The notes under the pieces were generated by a model that was given only the letters and a program-made list of their open reading frames with translations, ran no database searches and was not told the DNA's origin. The position numbers were made by a program, and so were the translations under genes. From NCBI RefSeq assembly GCF_001570485.1, contig NZ_BCTA01000052.1, forward strand, positions 268,286 to 332,285: a stretch of DNA of 64,000 nucleotides, written 5' to 3'. Every line of letters starts with the position of its first letter. The stretch's first letter is position 1. The stretch comes from Mycolicibacterium novocastrense. GTDB lineage: Bacteria; Actinomycetota; Actinomycetes; Mycobacteriales; Mycobacteriaceae. Shown piece after piece: positions 1 through 8,300 of this stretch.

Positions 1-651
1 CAGCGGCGCCCCCTCCGCAGCGACGTACTCCACGACCCGGTCGACCTGGCTGAGCTTGCGCAGGTGGTTCGGCAACGATTCGAGGCTCGCGCCGCGGCTC
101 AGCGCGAGCACCGCGTGCGCGATGCCGAACCTGTCCAGCGCAGCGAGCAACCGCTCGCGCACCTCCCGCGGCAGCCGGTGCGGCGCCTCCACGAACGCGT
201 CGGTCGACGACAGGTCGGCGGGTTCGGTGAGCAGAGTCGCCAGCGCATCGAGCAACTCGCCGGTCAGGTTCACGTCGGCGAGCAGCGCGACCATCGGCAC
301 CGTCGGCAGCCCGGTCAGGGCCCGACACCGGGCGGCTCGGTGATAGGCGTGCGCCATCGGCCCTGCCGCGCCGAAGCCAGCGAGGTCGGCCTTGTTCATG
401 ACGACGACGGCAGGTCCCCCGGTCTCCTCGAGAAGTGTCCGGTCCTCGGGTTTGAGCGCCTCGGCGATCACCAGCACGCCGACATCGGCGCCGTCGGATG
501 ACACGACCACGCCCGCGGCCGTCAACGCGGCGGCCACGGTCGCGCGGCCCACGCCCTCGCGGCCCCGCACCGCGACCCGCGTCGGCGCGCAGAGGCGCCT
601 GGCGATCGCCGTCAGCCGCGGATCGCGGCGGTCTTCACAGATTTGCAGCAA
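1..651 (-). CDS. GTPase-like protein (Rv0209-type), 3' end beyond window
   Basis: The minus-strand frame is open from about 661 to the window edge. The translation shows a degenerate P-loop (GREGVGRAT, with Arg where Walker A has Lys), then VLVIAEAL and a G4 motif NKAD, so it looks like a P-loop GTPase. Position next to the trmB/mmpL3 block matches Rv0209 of M. tuberculosis as I remember it. No ATG or GTG fits; I chose the TTG at 651, but the frame stays open a little further upstream and the start is uncertain. The C-terminus lies outside the window, so full length and substrate cannot be judged. Confidence 0.6.
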   Translation of the reverse strand, partial: MLQICEDRRDPRLTAIARRLCAPTRVAVRGREGVGRATVAAALTAAGVVVSSDGADVGVLVIAEALKPEDRTLLEETGGPAVVVMNKADLAGFGAAGPMAHAYHRAARCRALTGLPTVPMVALLADVNLTGELLDALATLLTEPADLSSTDAFVEAPHRLPREVRERLLAALDRFGIAHAVLALSRGASLESLPNHLRKLSQVDRVVEYVAAEGAPL

Positions 652-1002
652 CGTGTCGACGAAAATCTGGTGACCTTCCCCTGTCGTGGGCGCGGGTGAA
701 CAGCACCCCCGGCCCGCCTTCGACGATCGTGACACCTCGGACGGCGTCGTGGGAGCGGCCGTGCTTGAACTTGGGGATAAGCCGCCGGTATGGCCCCTGC
801 CCGGTACACGTCACCCCGCGGTTGGCCTTGCTTCTCTGATGTCGCCTGGGTCTGGCACTTTCTGGCCGTGTGAGCAAGGCGTAGCAATCCAGCTTGTCGG
901 AGGCGTTCCGTCGGCGACACTGTCGGTATTGCCCACTAACCTCTGGTTGAATTACATCGCTGTAATTCAGTGCCTTTGGGGGCGTGGGGGAAGGAGAGTG
1001 GC
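652..1002. other. Divergent intergenic region, 350 bp
   Basis: This lies between the minus-strand GTPase-like gene and the plus-strand DUF5131 gene and is the left edge of the accessory island. Reading frames crossing it have no ribosome site or recognisable product. The only clear structure is the palindrome at 948-969, listed separately. No tRNA or obvious attachment repeat was seen. Confidence 0.5.
948..969. promoter_or_regulatory. Perfect 9+4+9 palindrome, candidate operator
   Basis: TGAATTACA (948-956), a TCGC spacer and TGTAATTCA (961-969) form a perfect inverted repeat. It is AT-rich in a GC-rich setting and lies 33 bp before the DUF5131 start. Size and symmetry fit a dimeric HTH repressor site (TetR or MarR type). 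No regulator gene is adjacent, so the binding protein is unknown. A hairpin in the mRNA leader is the alternative. Confidence 0.5.
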
Positions 1003-1746
1003 ATGTCTGATCGCTCGGCGATTGAATGGACTGAGGCGACCTGGAATCCGGTCACAGGATGCGACCGAGTCTCTCCGGGCTGCGAGCACTGCTACGCCAT
1101 GTCGCTCGCGAAGCGTTTGAAGGCGATGGGATCACTCAAGTACCAGAACGATGGCGACCCGAGAACTTCTGGTCCAGGATTCGGCGTAACGATCCATCAC
1201 AAGGCGCTAGACGAGCCGCGCCGATGGCGCAATCCACGGACGGTGTTCGTCAACTCGATGTCCGACCTGTTCCACGCCAGGGTCCCGATAGCGTTCATCC
1301 GGGACGTGTTCGACGTCTGCCGCGACACCCCACAGCACACGTATCAGGTACTGACGAAACGGAGTCTCCGCCTGCGCCGGGTTGCCGACAACCTCGACTG
1401 GCCGCCGAACCTCTGGATGGGTGTGTCGGTGGAGAACGGGGCGGCGCTGAAGCGGGTGGATCACCTGCGAGAAGTACCCGCCGCAGTACGCTTCCTGTCC
1501 TGCGAACCCCTAATCGGGCCTCTCGACGGCATCAACTTGGACGGCATCCAGTGGGTGATCGCCGGAGGCGAATCGGGGCCGAACTACCGACCCATGCAGG
1601 TCGGTTGGGCACGCGGAATCCGTGATGCATGCACCGACGCCAACATCGCGTTCTTCTTCAAGCAGTGGGGTGGTCGGACACCGAAATCGCTTGGGCGGGA
1701 ACTTGATGGGCGCGTCTGGGACGAGATGCCTAGTGCTGTTGCATAG
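1003..1746 (+). CDS. DUF5131 / phage Gp37-Gp68 family, radical-SAM-like protein
   Basis: 247 aa. The start ATG at 1003 is preceded by AAGGAG at 991-996. The N-terminus has the family signature IEWTEATWNPVTGC followed by CEHCYA, so three Cys are grouped as in the three-Cys-motif radical SAM proteins. Further family features are FVNSMSDLFH, YQVLTKR, GVSVEN, FLSCEPLIGP and the C-terminal FFFKQWGG. The family (PF07505) occurs in mycobacteriophages and mobile islands; its reaction is not established. It converges on, and overlaps by 17 bp, the broken tcmP gene. TcmP is the usual neighbour of three-Cys-motif radical SAM proteins, so the two probably formed one system. Confidence 0.85.
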   Translation: MSDRSAIEWTEATWNPVTGCDRVSPGCEHCYAMSLAKRLKAMGSLKYQNDGDPRTSGPGFGVTIHHKALDEPRRWRNPRTVFVNSMSDLFHARVPIAFIRDVFDVCRDTPQHTYQVLTKRSLRLRRVADNLDWPPNLWMGVSVENGAALKRVDHLREVPAAVRFLSCEPLIGPLDGINLDGIQWVIAGGESGPNYRPMQVGWARGIRDACTDANIAFFFKQWGGRTPKSLGRELDGRVWDEMPSAVA

Positions 1747-2723
1747 GGTTGCGCGTGTAGCGCATCGGTTCGATCGGCGGAAGTAGTGGCTCCCGGCCAT
1801 CAGTTCCGCTCATCAGCATGTCAGCGACTTCGTCAGCGAGGAACAGACCCGGGTCCTCCTTCTTCAGCTGGCGTTCGGCCTTCGCCAACTTCCTCATACG
1901 CTCAAGCGCGACACCATGTTTCGCGAATACATCGGCCATGATTTTCTCGCCGGTGTCGTTGGACGTCGCGAAGATCACCGTGTAGATCGGATGGCCGGTG
2001 GTGTTGGTGAACTCGAGCGGAATCGTGGTCTGGTATCCGAGATCGCGCTCGAGGCGCCACCGCATAAGGTTCACGAGTTCAGCGCGAAACTGCGCCGCGT
2101 CGATCACGCCGTCGTACCGAGCGTCCCACAGCTCCCGCCACTGGCGGGTGCCGAACATGGCATCGACTTTGGCCGCGTATGCGGGGTCGGGTTTGCCCGC
2201 CAGCTTCAGGCCCCGCGGCAACAACCCGTGGCCGAAGTACAGAAAGAGTTCGACCTTGAACCCCCGCTGGTTCTGCCGCCACTCTGACAGGAATTTCAGC
2301 GTGTCCCAGGTCACCTCGGCGCTGTACTGGTCCACCATCGCGAAAGCCGCTGCGTACCTTCGCCAGTCGGGCGTGAGCGTTCGCAGGTATCTGGGCATCT
2401 CTACGTTGCAGTCTCCGGCGAGGACGACTAGCTAGGTCGCGCCCTGGATGCGCCTCTCGGAGGGTGTTATCCAGTCGCGCTGCGGTTCTCGGCTGAAGCT
2501 CACACAGCACCACCCGGCTGAACGGTGGGGCTGCCGCCAGCGCGCGATGACCGGAACCGAGTATCACCGTGCCTTTCCCGCGCTCGAAGTTCTGCGGCGC
2601 GCCCGCGAACAGGTCGAGGTAGAGGGTCTTGGTGCGGGATGATGCGGTCGTGAACGCGTTGAGGTAGTCCTCCAGCGCGTTCAGCTTGATGCGCGACCAC
2701 GGTCCCCATCCGCGACCTGCCAA
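1730..2723 (-). pseudogene. tcmP: Three-Cys-motif partner protein TcmP, frameshifted
   Basis: Two minus frames together form one TcmP-like protein. The N-terminal part (TTG start at 2723, preceded by AAGGAGGGAGG) carries KLNALEDYLNAF, LYLDLFAGAPQN, VILGS and CELQPR and runs to PGRD. The second frame continues with VVLAGDCNVEMPRYL to the stop at 1730. The break is a tandem CTAGCTAG at 2428-2435. Removing one CTAG restores PGRDLVVLAGDCN and gives an unbroken frame of 329 aa, normal for the family. The downstream ATG at about 2398 could still yield a C-terminal fragment lacking the LDLFAG motif. The family accompanies three-Cys-motif radical SAM or DUF5131 proteins; its activity is unproven. Confidence 0.8.
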
Positions 2724-2806
2724 CAGAATCAGCCTCCCTCCTTATCAAGGGTAGAGGGCAGATCCGACAACGACGTGGAACGCGTTCCGTGTCGGCAGCG
2801 CGCCGG

Positions 2807-3109
2807 TCAGTTTCCTTTCCACAAGGCGAGGTTGTGAGTCACGCGCGACCCCTCGGGGTATTCGGCCAGCTCCGCGTTCAGCTCGTCCTTGAGCGCCTGC
2901 GCGTTGTCGTACACCTTGGTGCCGCCGCCGCAGTCGGGGCACTCGACCACGAAGTTCTCACCCTCGACGTAGACGCCCCACGGCTGCTGGCCGAAGACGA
3001 GGTCGTCCGGAGCGTCCGGCGACGCCTGCGTCAAGTTGCCGACGTGATGATTCAACGGGCAGCTCAGCACGAGGTGCGCGCCGACTTCCGTGGTACCGAT
3101 TTCACTCAT
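2807..3109 (-). CDS. Small protein with CPDCGGG knuckle
   Basis: 100 aa. The ATG at 3109 has GGAGG eight bases upstream; an upstream TTG is possible but that codon overlaps the ribosome site. Near the middle is CPDCGGG, one half of a possible zinc knuckle; a second Cys/His group (SCPLNHH) lies about 45 residues earlier, so together they could bind zinc. I do not recognise the family. It sits between tcmP and an AT-rich repeat region that probably serves as its control region. Small size and context suggest a phage-derived gene. Confidence 0.6.
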   Translation of the reverse strand: MSEIGTTEVGAHLVLSCPLNHHVGNLTQASPDAPDDLVFGQQPWGVYVEGENFVVECPDCGGGTKVYDNAQALKDELNAELAEYPEGSRVTHNLALWKGN

Positions 3110-3401
3110 GATTCTGCCCTCCAAAGGCCGGTCCGCCTCCGACGGTATTTCCGCGGTTCAGACTTGGGCTAACAATAGTGAGTGCAGCGCGCAAGAATCA
3201 AGGTCTAGCTAATTAATCACTAGGCAGGTATAATGGCCGGTTTTTGACGTATTAGCTGCTTCTGCGTGTTTCGATAAAGCCTATAGTACAGCTATAGTGG
3301 AGCTATAGCAAACCTATAGTCCAGTTATAGAGTTCCTATAGTGAAATTGCTGAATTGACGACATTCAACGACCGGAATGCGCTGATAGGGAGACCAAGCG
3401 C
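3110..3401. other. AT-rich control-like region with phased repeats
   Basis: Composition drops sharply below the surrounding GC level. It contains an imperfect palindrome at 3205-3223 (CTAG at both ends around TAATTAAT), a TATAAT hexamer at 3229-3234, and the six-unit repeat at 3281-3341. It lies upstream of the 100-aa gene and downstream of the 75-aa gene, both on the minus strand. No ORF of note lies inside. Confidence 0.55.
3281..3341. repeat. Six CTATAG-type hexamers at exact 11-bp spacing
   Basis: CTATAG occurs at 3281, 3292, 3303, 3314 and 3336, and the variant TTATAG at 3325. All six steps are exactly 11 bp. The hexamer is its own reverse complement; the fuller unit is roughly CTATAGTNNAG. 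The spacing puts every copy on nearly the same face of the helix, as in iteron-like arrays bound cooperatively by a small DNA-binding protein. The most likely role is an operator or partition-like site of the island. It is too short-period for CRISPR. Confidence 0.8.
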
Positions 3402-3629
3402 CTAAGGTCGGGCGGTAGGCCGCCAGCCCCACACCGTGGGGTCTTCGGTCAGCATCTCGACGAGGTTCTCGGTGGCGGCCGTGTCGAGGAAGACCTCGTA
3501 CCAGCGCCCGACCTGGTCGTTGATGCGCACGATGATCCCGTCGCCGCGCGAGTGGACCGTGATGCCGGCGCCTGGGTGGCCGCCCGGCGTGAGCGTGCGC
3601 GTCCGCTTAAACAGCAGCTTGGGCGTCAC
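3402..3629 (-). CDS. Small phage-like hypothetical protein
   Basis: 75 aa, GTG start at 3629 overlapping the stop of the 14-codon ORF upstream, so translation is probably coupled. The sequence (for example GAGITVHSRGDGIIVRINDQVGRWYEVFLD) reads as a small beta-rich fold ending in WGWRPTARP. I do not recognise a family. Size, coupling and neighbours resemble the packed small genes of mycobacteriophages. Confidence 0.55.
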   Translation of the reverse strand: MTPKLLFKRTRTLTPGGHPGAGITVHSRGDGIIVRINDQVGRWYEVFLDTAATENLVEMLTEDPTVWGWRPTARP

Positions 3630-3670
3630 TTAGCACCGCCCAGAAATCGTGGGTCAGGATATTGGTCCAT
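3626..3670 (-). CDS. 14-codon ORF coupled to the 75-aa gene
   Basis: The ATG at 3670 is preceded, five bases away, by GGGGAG, a strong ribosome site. The frame encodes MDQYPDPRFLGGAK and stops with a TGA that shares bases with the GTG start of the next gene (GTGA arrangement). The ribosome site and the stop/start overlap support real translation, either as a tiny protein or as a leader that loads ribosomes on the next gene. Confidence 0.45.
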   Translation of the reverse strand: MDQYPDPRFLGGAK

Positions 3671-3770
3671 GTGCGCTCCCCTTCCATCAGCGTTTCCGCT
3701 GGCGGAGCACGGCGCTCACAGGTCTCTAGTGGGTATCAATCTGTACCACGATGCGGGTACTCCACTGTCG

Positions 3771-4553
3771 ATGAGCGACCATGGACGAATGCATCTGCCC
3801 GGGCCCGACGTCGCCGAGGGGTCGACTTCGGGACCCGAGGCTTCCCGTCCACCGGCCGGCCCAGAGCACCGCTATCCCCGCGTCACCAGCTTCCGCACGC
3901 GGCGTACCACGCTGTCGGCCGCACAGCAGGCGACATGGAATCGGCTGTGGCCCGAGATCGGCATGCAGGCGCGCGACGGTGATGTGCCCGCTCCGCTGGT
4001 CGACACCGACGGGTGGTTCGGGCGGTCGGCACCCGTGGTGGTGGAGATCGGCTGCGGGGCCGGCACCTCGACGCTCGCGATGGCCAAGGCCGAGCCTGAT
4101 CTCGACGTCGTCGCGGTCGAGGTGTACCGACGGGGGCTGGCCCAGCTGCTGTCCGGCATCGAACGCGAAGGGGTGCCCAACATCCGGCTGGTCCGCGGCG
4201 ACGGCGTCGACGTGCTGCAGCACATGTTCGGACCCGGCTCGCTGACCGGAGTGCGGGTGTTCTTCCCCGACCCGTGGCCCAAGGCCCGCCACCACAAGCG
4301 CCGTCTGCTGCAGCCGGCCACCGTCGGGTTGATCGCCGACCGGCTGCGTCCCGGCGGTGTCTTCCACGCAGCGACCGATCACGCGGGGTACGCCGAGCAG
4401 ATCGCCGAGGTCGGCGATGCGGAGCCGCGGCTGCGGCGGGTGAGCCCGTCGGACGCGCTTCCGATCTCCGTCGAACGACCGGTCACCAAATACGAAGGCA
4501 AGGCGCAGCACGCCGGCAGCGCCGTCACCGAGTTGCTGTGGGAGAGGCTATGA
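3771..4553 (+). CDS. trmB: tRNA (guanine-N7-)-methyltransferase
   Basis: 260 aa. TrmB methylates G46 of tRNA with S-adenosylmethionine in the cytoplasm. Visible are the SAM motif VVEIGCGAGTSTLAMA, VVAVEVYRRGL, and the family signature FFPDPWPKARHHKRRL. The ATG at 3771 gives the length expected from the M. tuberculosis protein (Rv0208c); the frame is open further upstream into the accessory island but without family sequence. It overlaps the next gene by ATGA, and trmB, the NYN gene and mmpL3 are probably cotranscribed. Confidence 0.93.
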   Translation: MSDHGRMHLPGPDVAEGSTSGPEASRPPAGPEHRYPRVTSFRTRRTTLSAAQQATWNRLWPEIGMQARDGDVPAPLVDTDGWFGRSAPVVVEIGCGAGTSTLAMAKAEPDLDVVAVEVYRRGLAQLLSGIEREGVPNIRLVRGDGVDVLQHMFGPGSLTGVRVFFPDPWPKARHHKRRLLQPATVGLIADRLRPGGVFHAATDHAGYAEQIAEVGDAEPRLRRVSPSDALPISVERPVTKYEGKAQHAGSAVTELLWERL

Positions 4554-5260
4554 GCCTCACCGAGGACATCGGGCACATGGAAGATGTGGCGCCTCCCGAG
4601 TCGCCGGCCCCGGCCGATGCGACGGCCCGGGTGCTGTTGGTCTGGGACGCGCCGAACCTCGACATGGGACTCGGCTCGATCCTCGGCGGCAGGCCGACGG
4701 CCGCGCACCGGCCACGCTTCGACGCGTTGGGCCGCTGGCTGCTGACGCGCACGGCCGAACTGTCTTCCCAACTCGAGGGAACTGCCCGTCCCGTCTCGCT
4801 CGAGCCGGAAGCCACCGTCTTCACCAACATCGCACCCGGCAGCGCCGACGTCGTCCGGCCTTGGGTTGAGGCGCTGCGTAACGTGGGGTTCGCGGTCTTC
4901 GCCAAGCCGAAGATCGACGAGGACAGCGACGTCGACAGCGACATGCTGGACCACATCGCGCTGCGCCGCGACGAGGGTCTGGCCGGGCTGGTGGTGGCTT
5001 CGGCCGACGGGCAGGCCTTCAAACAACCGTTGGAAGAGATCGCCCGCGACGGCATCCCCGTCCAGGTGCTCGGATTTCGCGAACATGCGAGCTGGGCGCT
5101 AGCGTCGGATACCTTGGAGTTCGTCGACCTGGAGGACATCCCCAATGTCTTCCGGGAGCCGTTACCGCGAATCGGCCTCGATTCGCTGCCCGAGCAGGGG
5201 GCATGGTTGCAGCCGTTCCGGCCGCTGTCCTCGCTATTGACCTCGCGGGTCAACAACTGA
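4550..5260 (+). CDS. NYN-domain protein (Rv0207c type)
   Basis: 236 aa, ATG at 4550 overlapping the trmB stop (ATGA). VLLVWDAPNLDMGLGSIL near residue 30 and the acidic DEDSDVDSDMLDH, with LVVASADGQAF after it, match the NYN (PIN-like) nuclease fold with its clustered Asp. The ortholog lies between trmB and mmpL3 across mycobacteria. RNase activity is a family inference only; a link to MmpL3 rests on conserved neighbourhood. Confidence 0.85.
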   Translation: MSLTEDIGHMEDVAPPESPAPADATARVLLVWDAPNLDMGLGSILGGRPTAAHRPRFDALGRWLLTRTAELSSQLEGTARPVSLEPEATVFTNIAPGSADVVRPWVEALRNVGFAVFAKPKIDEDSDVDSDMLDHIALRRDEGLAGLVVASADGQAFKQPLEEIARDGIPVQVLGFREHASWALASDTLEFVDLEDIPNVFREPLPRIGLDSLPEQGAWLQPFRPLSSLLTSRVNN

Positions 5261-5310
5261 ACCGCTCAGAGGTCGCCATCGACTTCGAGAGAATCGAGTA
5301 AGGAGCTTAC

Positions 5311-8300
5311 GTGTTCGCCTGGTGGGGTCGAACGGTGTACCGGTATCGATACATCGTCATCGGCGTCATGGTCGCGCTCTGCCTCGGTGGCGGCATCTTC
5401 GGGATCAGCCTCGGCAACCACGTCACCCAGAGCGGCTTCTACGACGAAGGCAGCCAGTCGGTCCACGCATCGGTGGTGGCCGACGAGGCCTTCGGCCGCG
5501 ACCGAACCAGCCATGTGGTGGCCATACTCACTCCGCCCGACGGGCAGAAGGTCGACAACCCGCAATGGCAGAGCGACGTCGTCGGCGAGCTCGACAACTT
5601 CGTCAAGGATCATCCCGACCAGGTGGTGAGCTGGGTCGGCTGGCTGCGGGCGCCGGACGCCGCAAACGCGACCGTCCAGCAGATGAAGACCAGCGATCTG
5701 TCGAAGACGTTCGTGAGCATCCCCCTGCAGGGCAACACCGACGACGAGATCCTGAAGAACTACCAGGCCGTCGAATCGGACCTGCAACAGCTCAACGGCG
5801 GTCGCATCGAGTTGGCCGGCCTGAACCCGCTGGCCAGTGAACTGACCGGCAGCATCGGCGAGGACCAGCGGCGCGCCGAGGTCGCCGCCATCCCGCTGGT
5901 GTGTGTGGTGCTGTTCTTCGTCTTCGGTGGTGTCGTCGCCGCGGCGCTCCCCGGCCTCATCGGCGGTCTGACGATCGCCGGCGCGCTGGGCATCATGCGG
6001 CTGCTCGCGGAGTTCATGCCGGTGCACTTCTTCGCCCAGCCGGTGGTGACGCTGATGGGCTTGGGTATCGCGGTGGACTACGGCCTGTTCATGGTGAGCC
6101 GGTTCCGCGAGGAGATCGCCGAGGGTTACGACACCGAGGCGGCGGTTCGCCGCACCGTGATGACCTCGGGCCGCACGATCATGTTCTCCGCGGTCATCCT
6201 GGTGGCGTCGTCGGTGCCGCTGCTGCTGTTCCCGCAGGGCTTCCTGAAGTCCATCACCTACGCGATCATCGCCTCGGTCATGCTGGCCGCGATCCTGTCG
6301 GTGACAGTGCTGGCCGCGGCGCTGGCCCTGCTCGGCCCCCGCGTGGACGCGCTCGGTGTGCGCACCCTGCTGCGGTTCACCAAGCCCTATCCGGCCCCGT
6401 CACCCGCGGAGACCACCGACCGCACCAACCCGCTGGCGATCGCGTCGATCCCGCTCGGTGTGCTGGTGCCGTTCGCTGCGATCCCCGTCGGACACATCGC
6501 CAGGGCGCAGATCCGCCGGACCTACGACAAGGGCGCCAACTACGCCCTGCTGGGCCTGGTGCTCGGCTATATCGGCTCGTTCGCCTGGATCTTCGTCGGC
6601 CTGTTCGCCGCGAAGGACACCCTCGGAACGGGAATCTTCTATCTGCTGCTGGCCATCGCGATCTTCGTCGCGGGCACCATCTTGGTGCTCGCTGCCGCGA
6701 GCATGAGCCCGCTGGTTCGCAAGCCGACGGTGTGGTGGCTGAACTGGCTGGCCGAGAAGACCCAGAAGACCAAGACCCGCGCCGAGGTCGAGAAGGGCTT
6801 CTGGGGCAAGCTGGTCAACCGGGTGATGAAGCGGCCGATCGCTTTCGCCGCACCCATCGTCATCGTGATGATCCTCATGATCATCCCCCTGGGGCAGCTC
6901 TCGCTCGGCGGCATCAGCGAGAAGTACCTACCGCCGGACAACGCCGTGCGCCAGGCGCAGGAGGCCTTCGACAGGTCGTTCCCCGGTTTCCGCACCGAGC
7001 CCCTGACGCTGGTGATCGAGAACGACAACGGCGAACCCGTCACCGATCAGCAGGTCGCGGAGATCCGCAGCAAGGCGTTGACGATCCCCGGCTTCATCCA
7101 GCCCGAGGACGACCCGACCAAGATGTGGCAGCCCCGCCCCTACCAGGAGGGCGGCTCGCAAGACCCCTCGGTTCGGGTGATCCAGAACGGCCTCGTGAAC
7201 CGTAACGACGCGGCGAAGAAGGTCGAGGAACTTCGCGACATCGTGCCCCCGCGCGGGTTGTCGATCTCGGTCGGTGGAACCCCGGCGTTGGAGCAGGACA
7301 GCATTCACAGCCTGTTCGACAAGCTCCCGCTGATGGTGACCATCCTCATCGTCACGACGACGATCCTGATGTTCCTGGCGTTCGGATCGGTGGTGTTGCC
7401 GATCAAGGCCGCGGTGATGAGCGCGCTCACGTTGGGTTCGACGATGGGCGTGTTGACGTGGATGTTCGTCGTGGGGCACGGCTCCGGGCTGATGAACTAC
7501 ACACCGCAGCCGCTGATGGCGCCGATGATCGGGTTGATCATCGCGGTGATCTGGGGCCTGTCGACCGACTACGAGGTGTTCCTGGTGTCCCGCATGGTGG
7601 AGGCCCGCGAGCGCGGTCTGTCCACCGCCGAAGCCATCCGTGTCGGCACCGCGACCACAGGCCGGCTGATCACCGGTGCGGCGCTGGTCCTCGCGGTGGT
7701 CGCGGGCGCGTTCGTGTTCTCCGACCTGGTGATGATGAAGTACCTGGCATTCGGGTTGCTGATCGCGCTGCTTCTCGACGCCACCATCGTCCGGATGTTC
7801 CTCGTGCCCGCCGTGATGAAGCTCCTCGGCGACGACTGCTGGTGGGCACCGCGGTGGATGAAGCGCATCCAGGAGCGCATGGGCCTTGGTGAGACCGAGC
7901 TGCCCGACGAGCGCAAACGCCCCGCGGTGCGCGAGACCGTCGAGGACCCCGAGGCGCTGGTCGGTGCGGGCGCACCGGTACCGCCTCGGCCGCGCCCGCC
8001 GCACGATCCGACGCATCCGGTCTCGGGGTCGCGCCCCGGCGCCACCCGCGCCGCGGCGCCGCAGCGGGTCCCCTCGGCCTCCGGCACGACGCGCATCCCC
8101 AGCACGACCCCACCACCCGCGGCACCGGCCGACGAACCGCAGACCACCCGGTTGTCGATCGCGAAGAACGCGGTGCGCAACGCGGTGAGCAATGCCGCGG
8201 CGACGGCACGCCAGGCCACCCGGCCACCGGCGCCGCCCGCCCCGCCCGCGTCGGCTCCGGCCCGTCCGGGCGGGGGTCGCCCGCCGCGGGAGGAGCGCGA

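Noticed and set aside
56..839. Several plus-strand ORFs over the first 840 bases
   Set aside because: They are Arg/Pro/Ser-rich translations opposite the minus-strand GTPase-like gene, without ribosome sites or domain sequence.
635..877. 80-aa minus-strand ORF upstream of the GTPase-like gene
   Set aside because: No recognisable motif and no ribosome site; it overlaps the probable leader of the partial gene in another frame.
3281..3341. CRISPR array
   Set aside because: The repeat unit is 11 bp with only 5-base spacers and there are no cas genes; this is an operator-like array.
652..3770. Complete prophage
   Set aside because: No integrase, structural or lysis genes and no attachment repeats; only a few phage-like genes are present.
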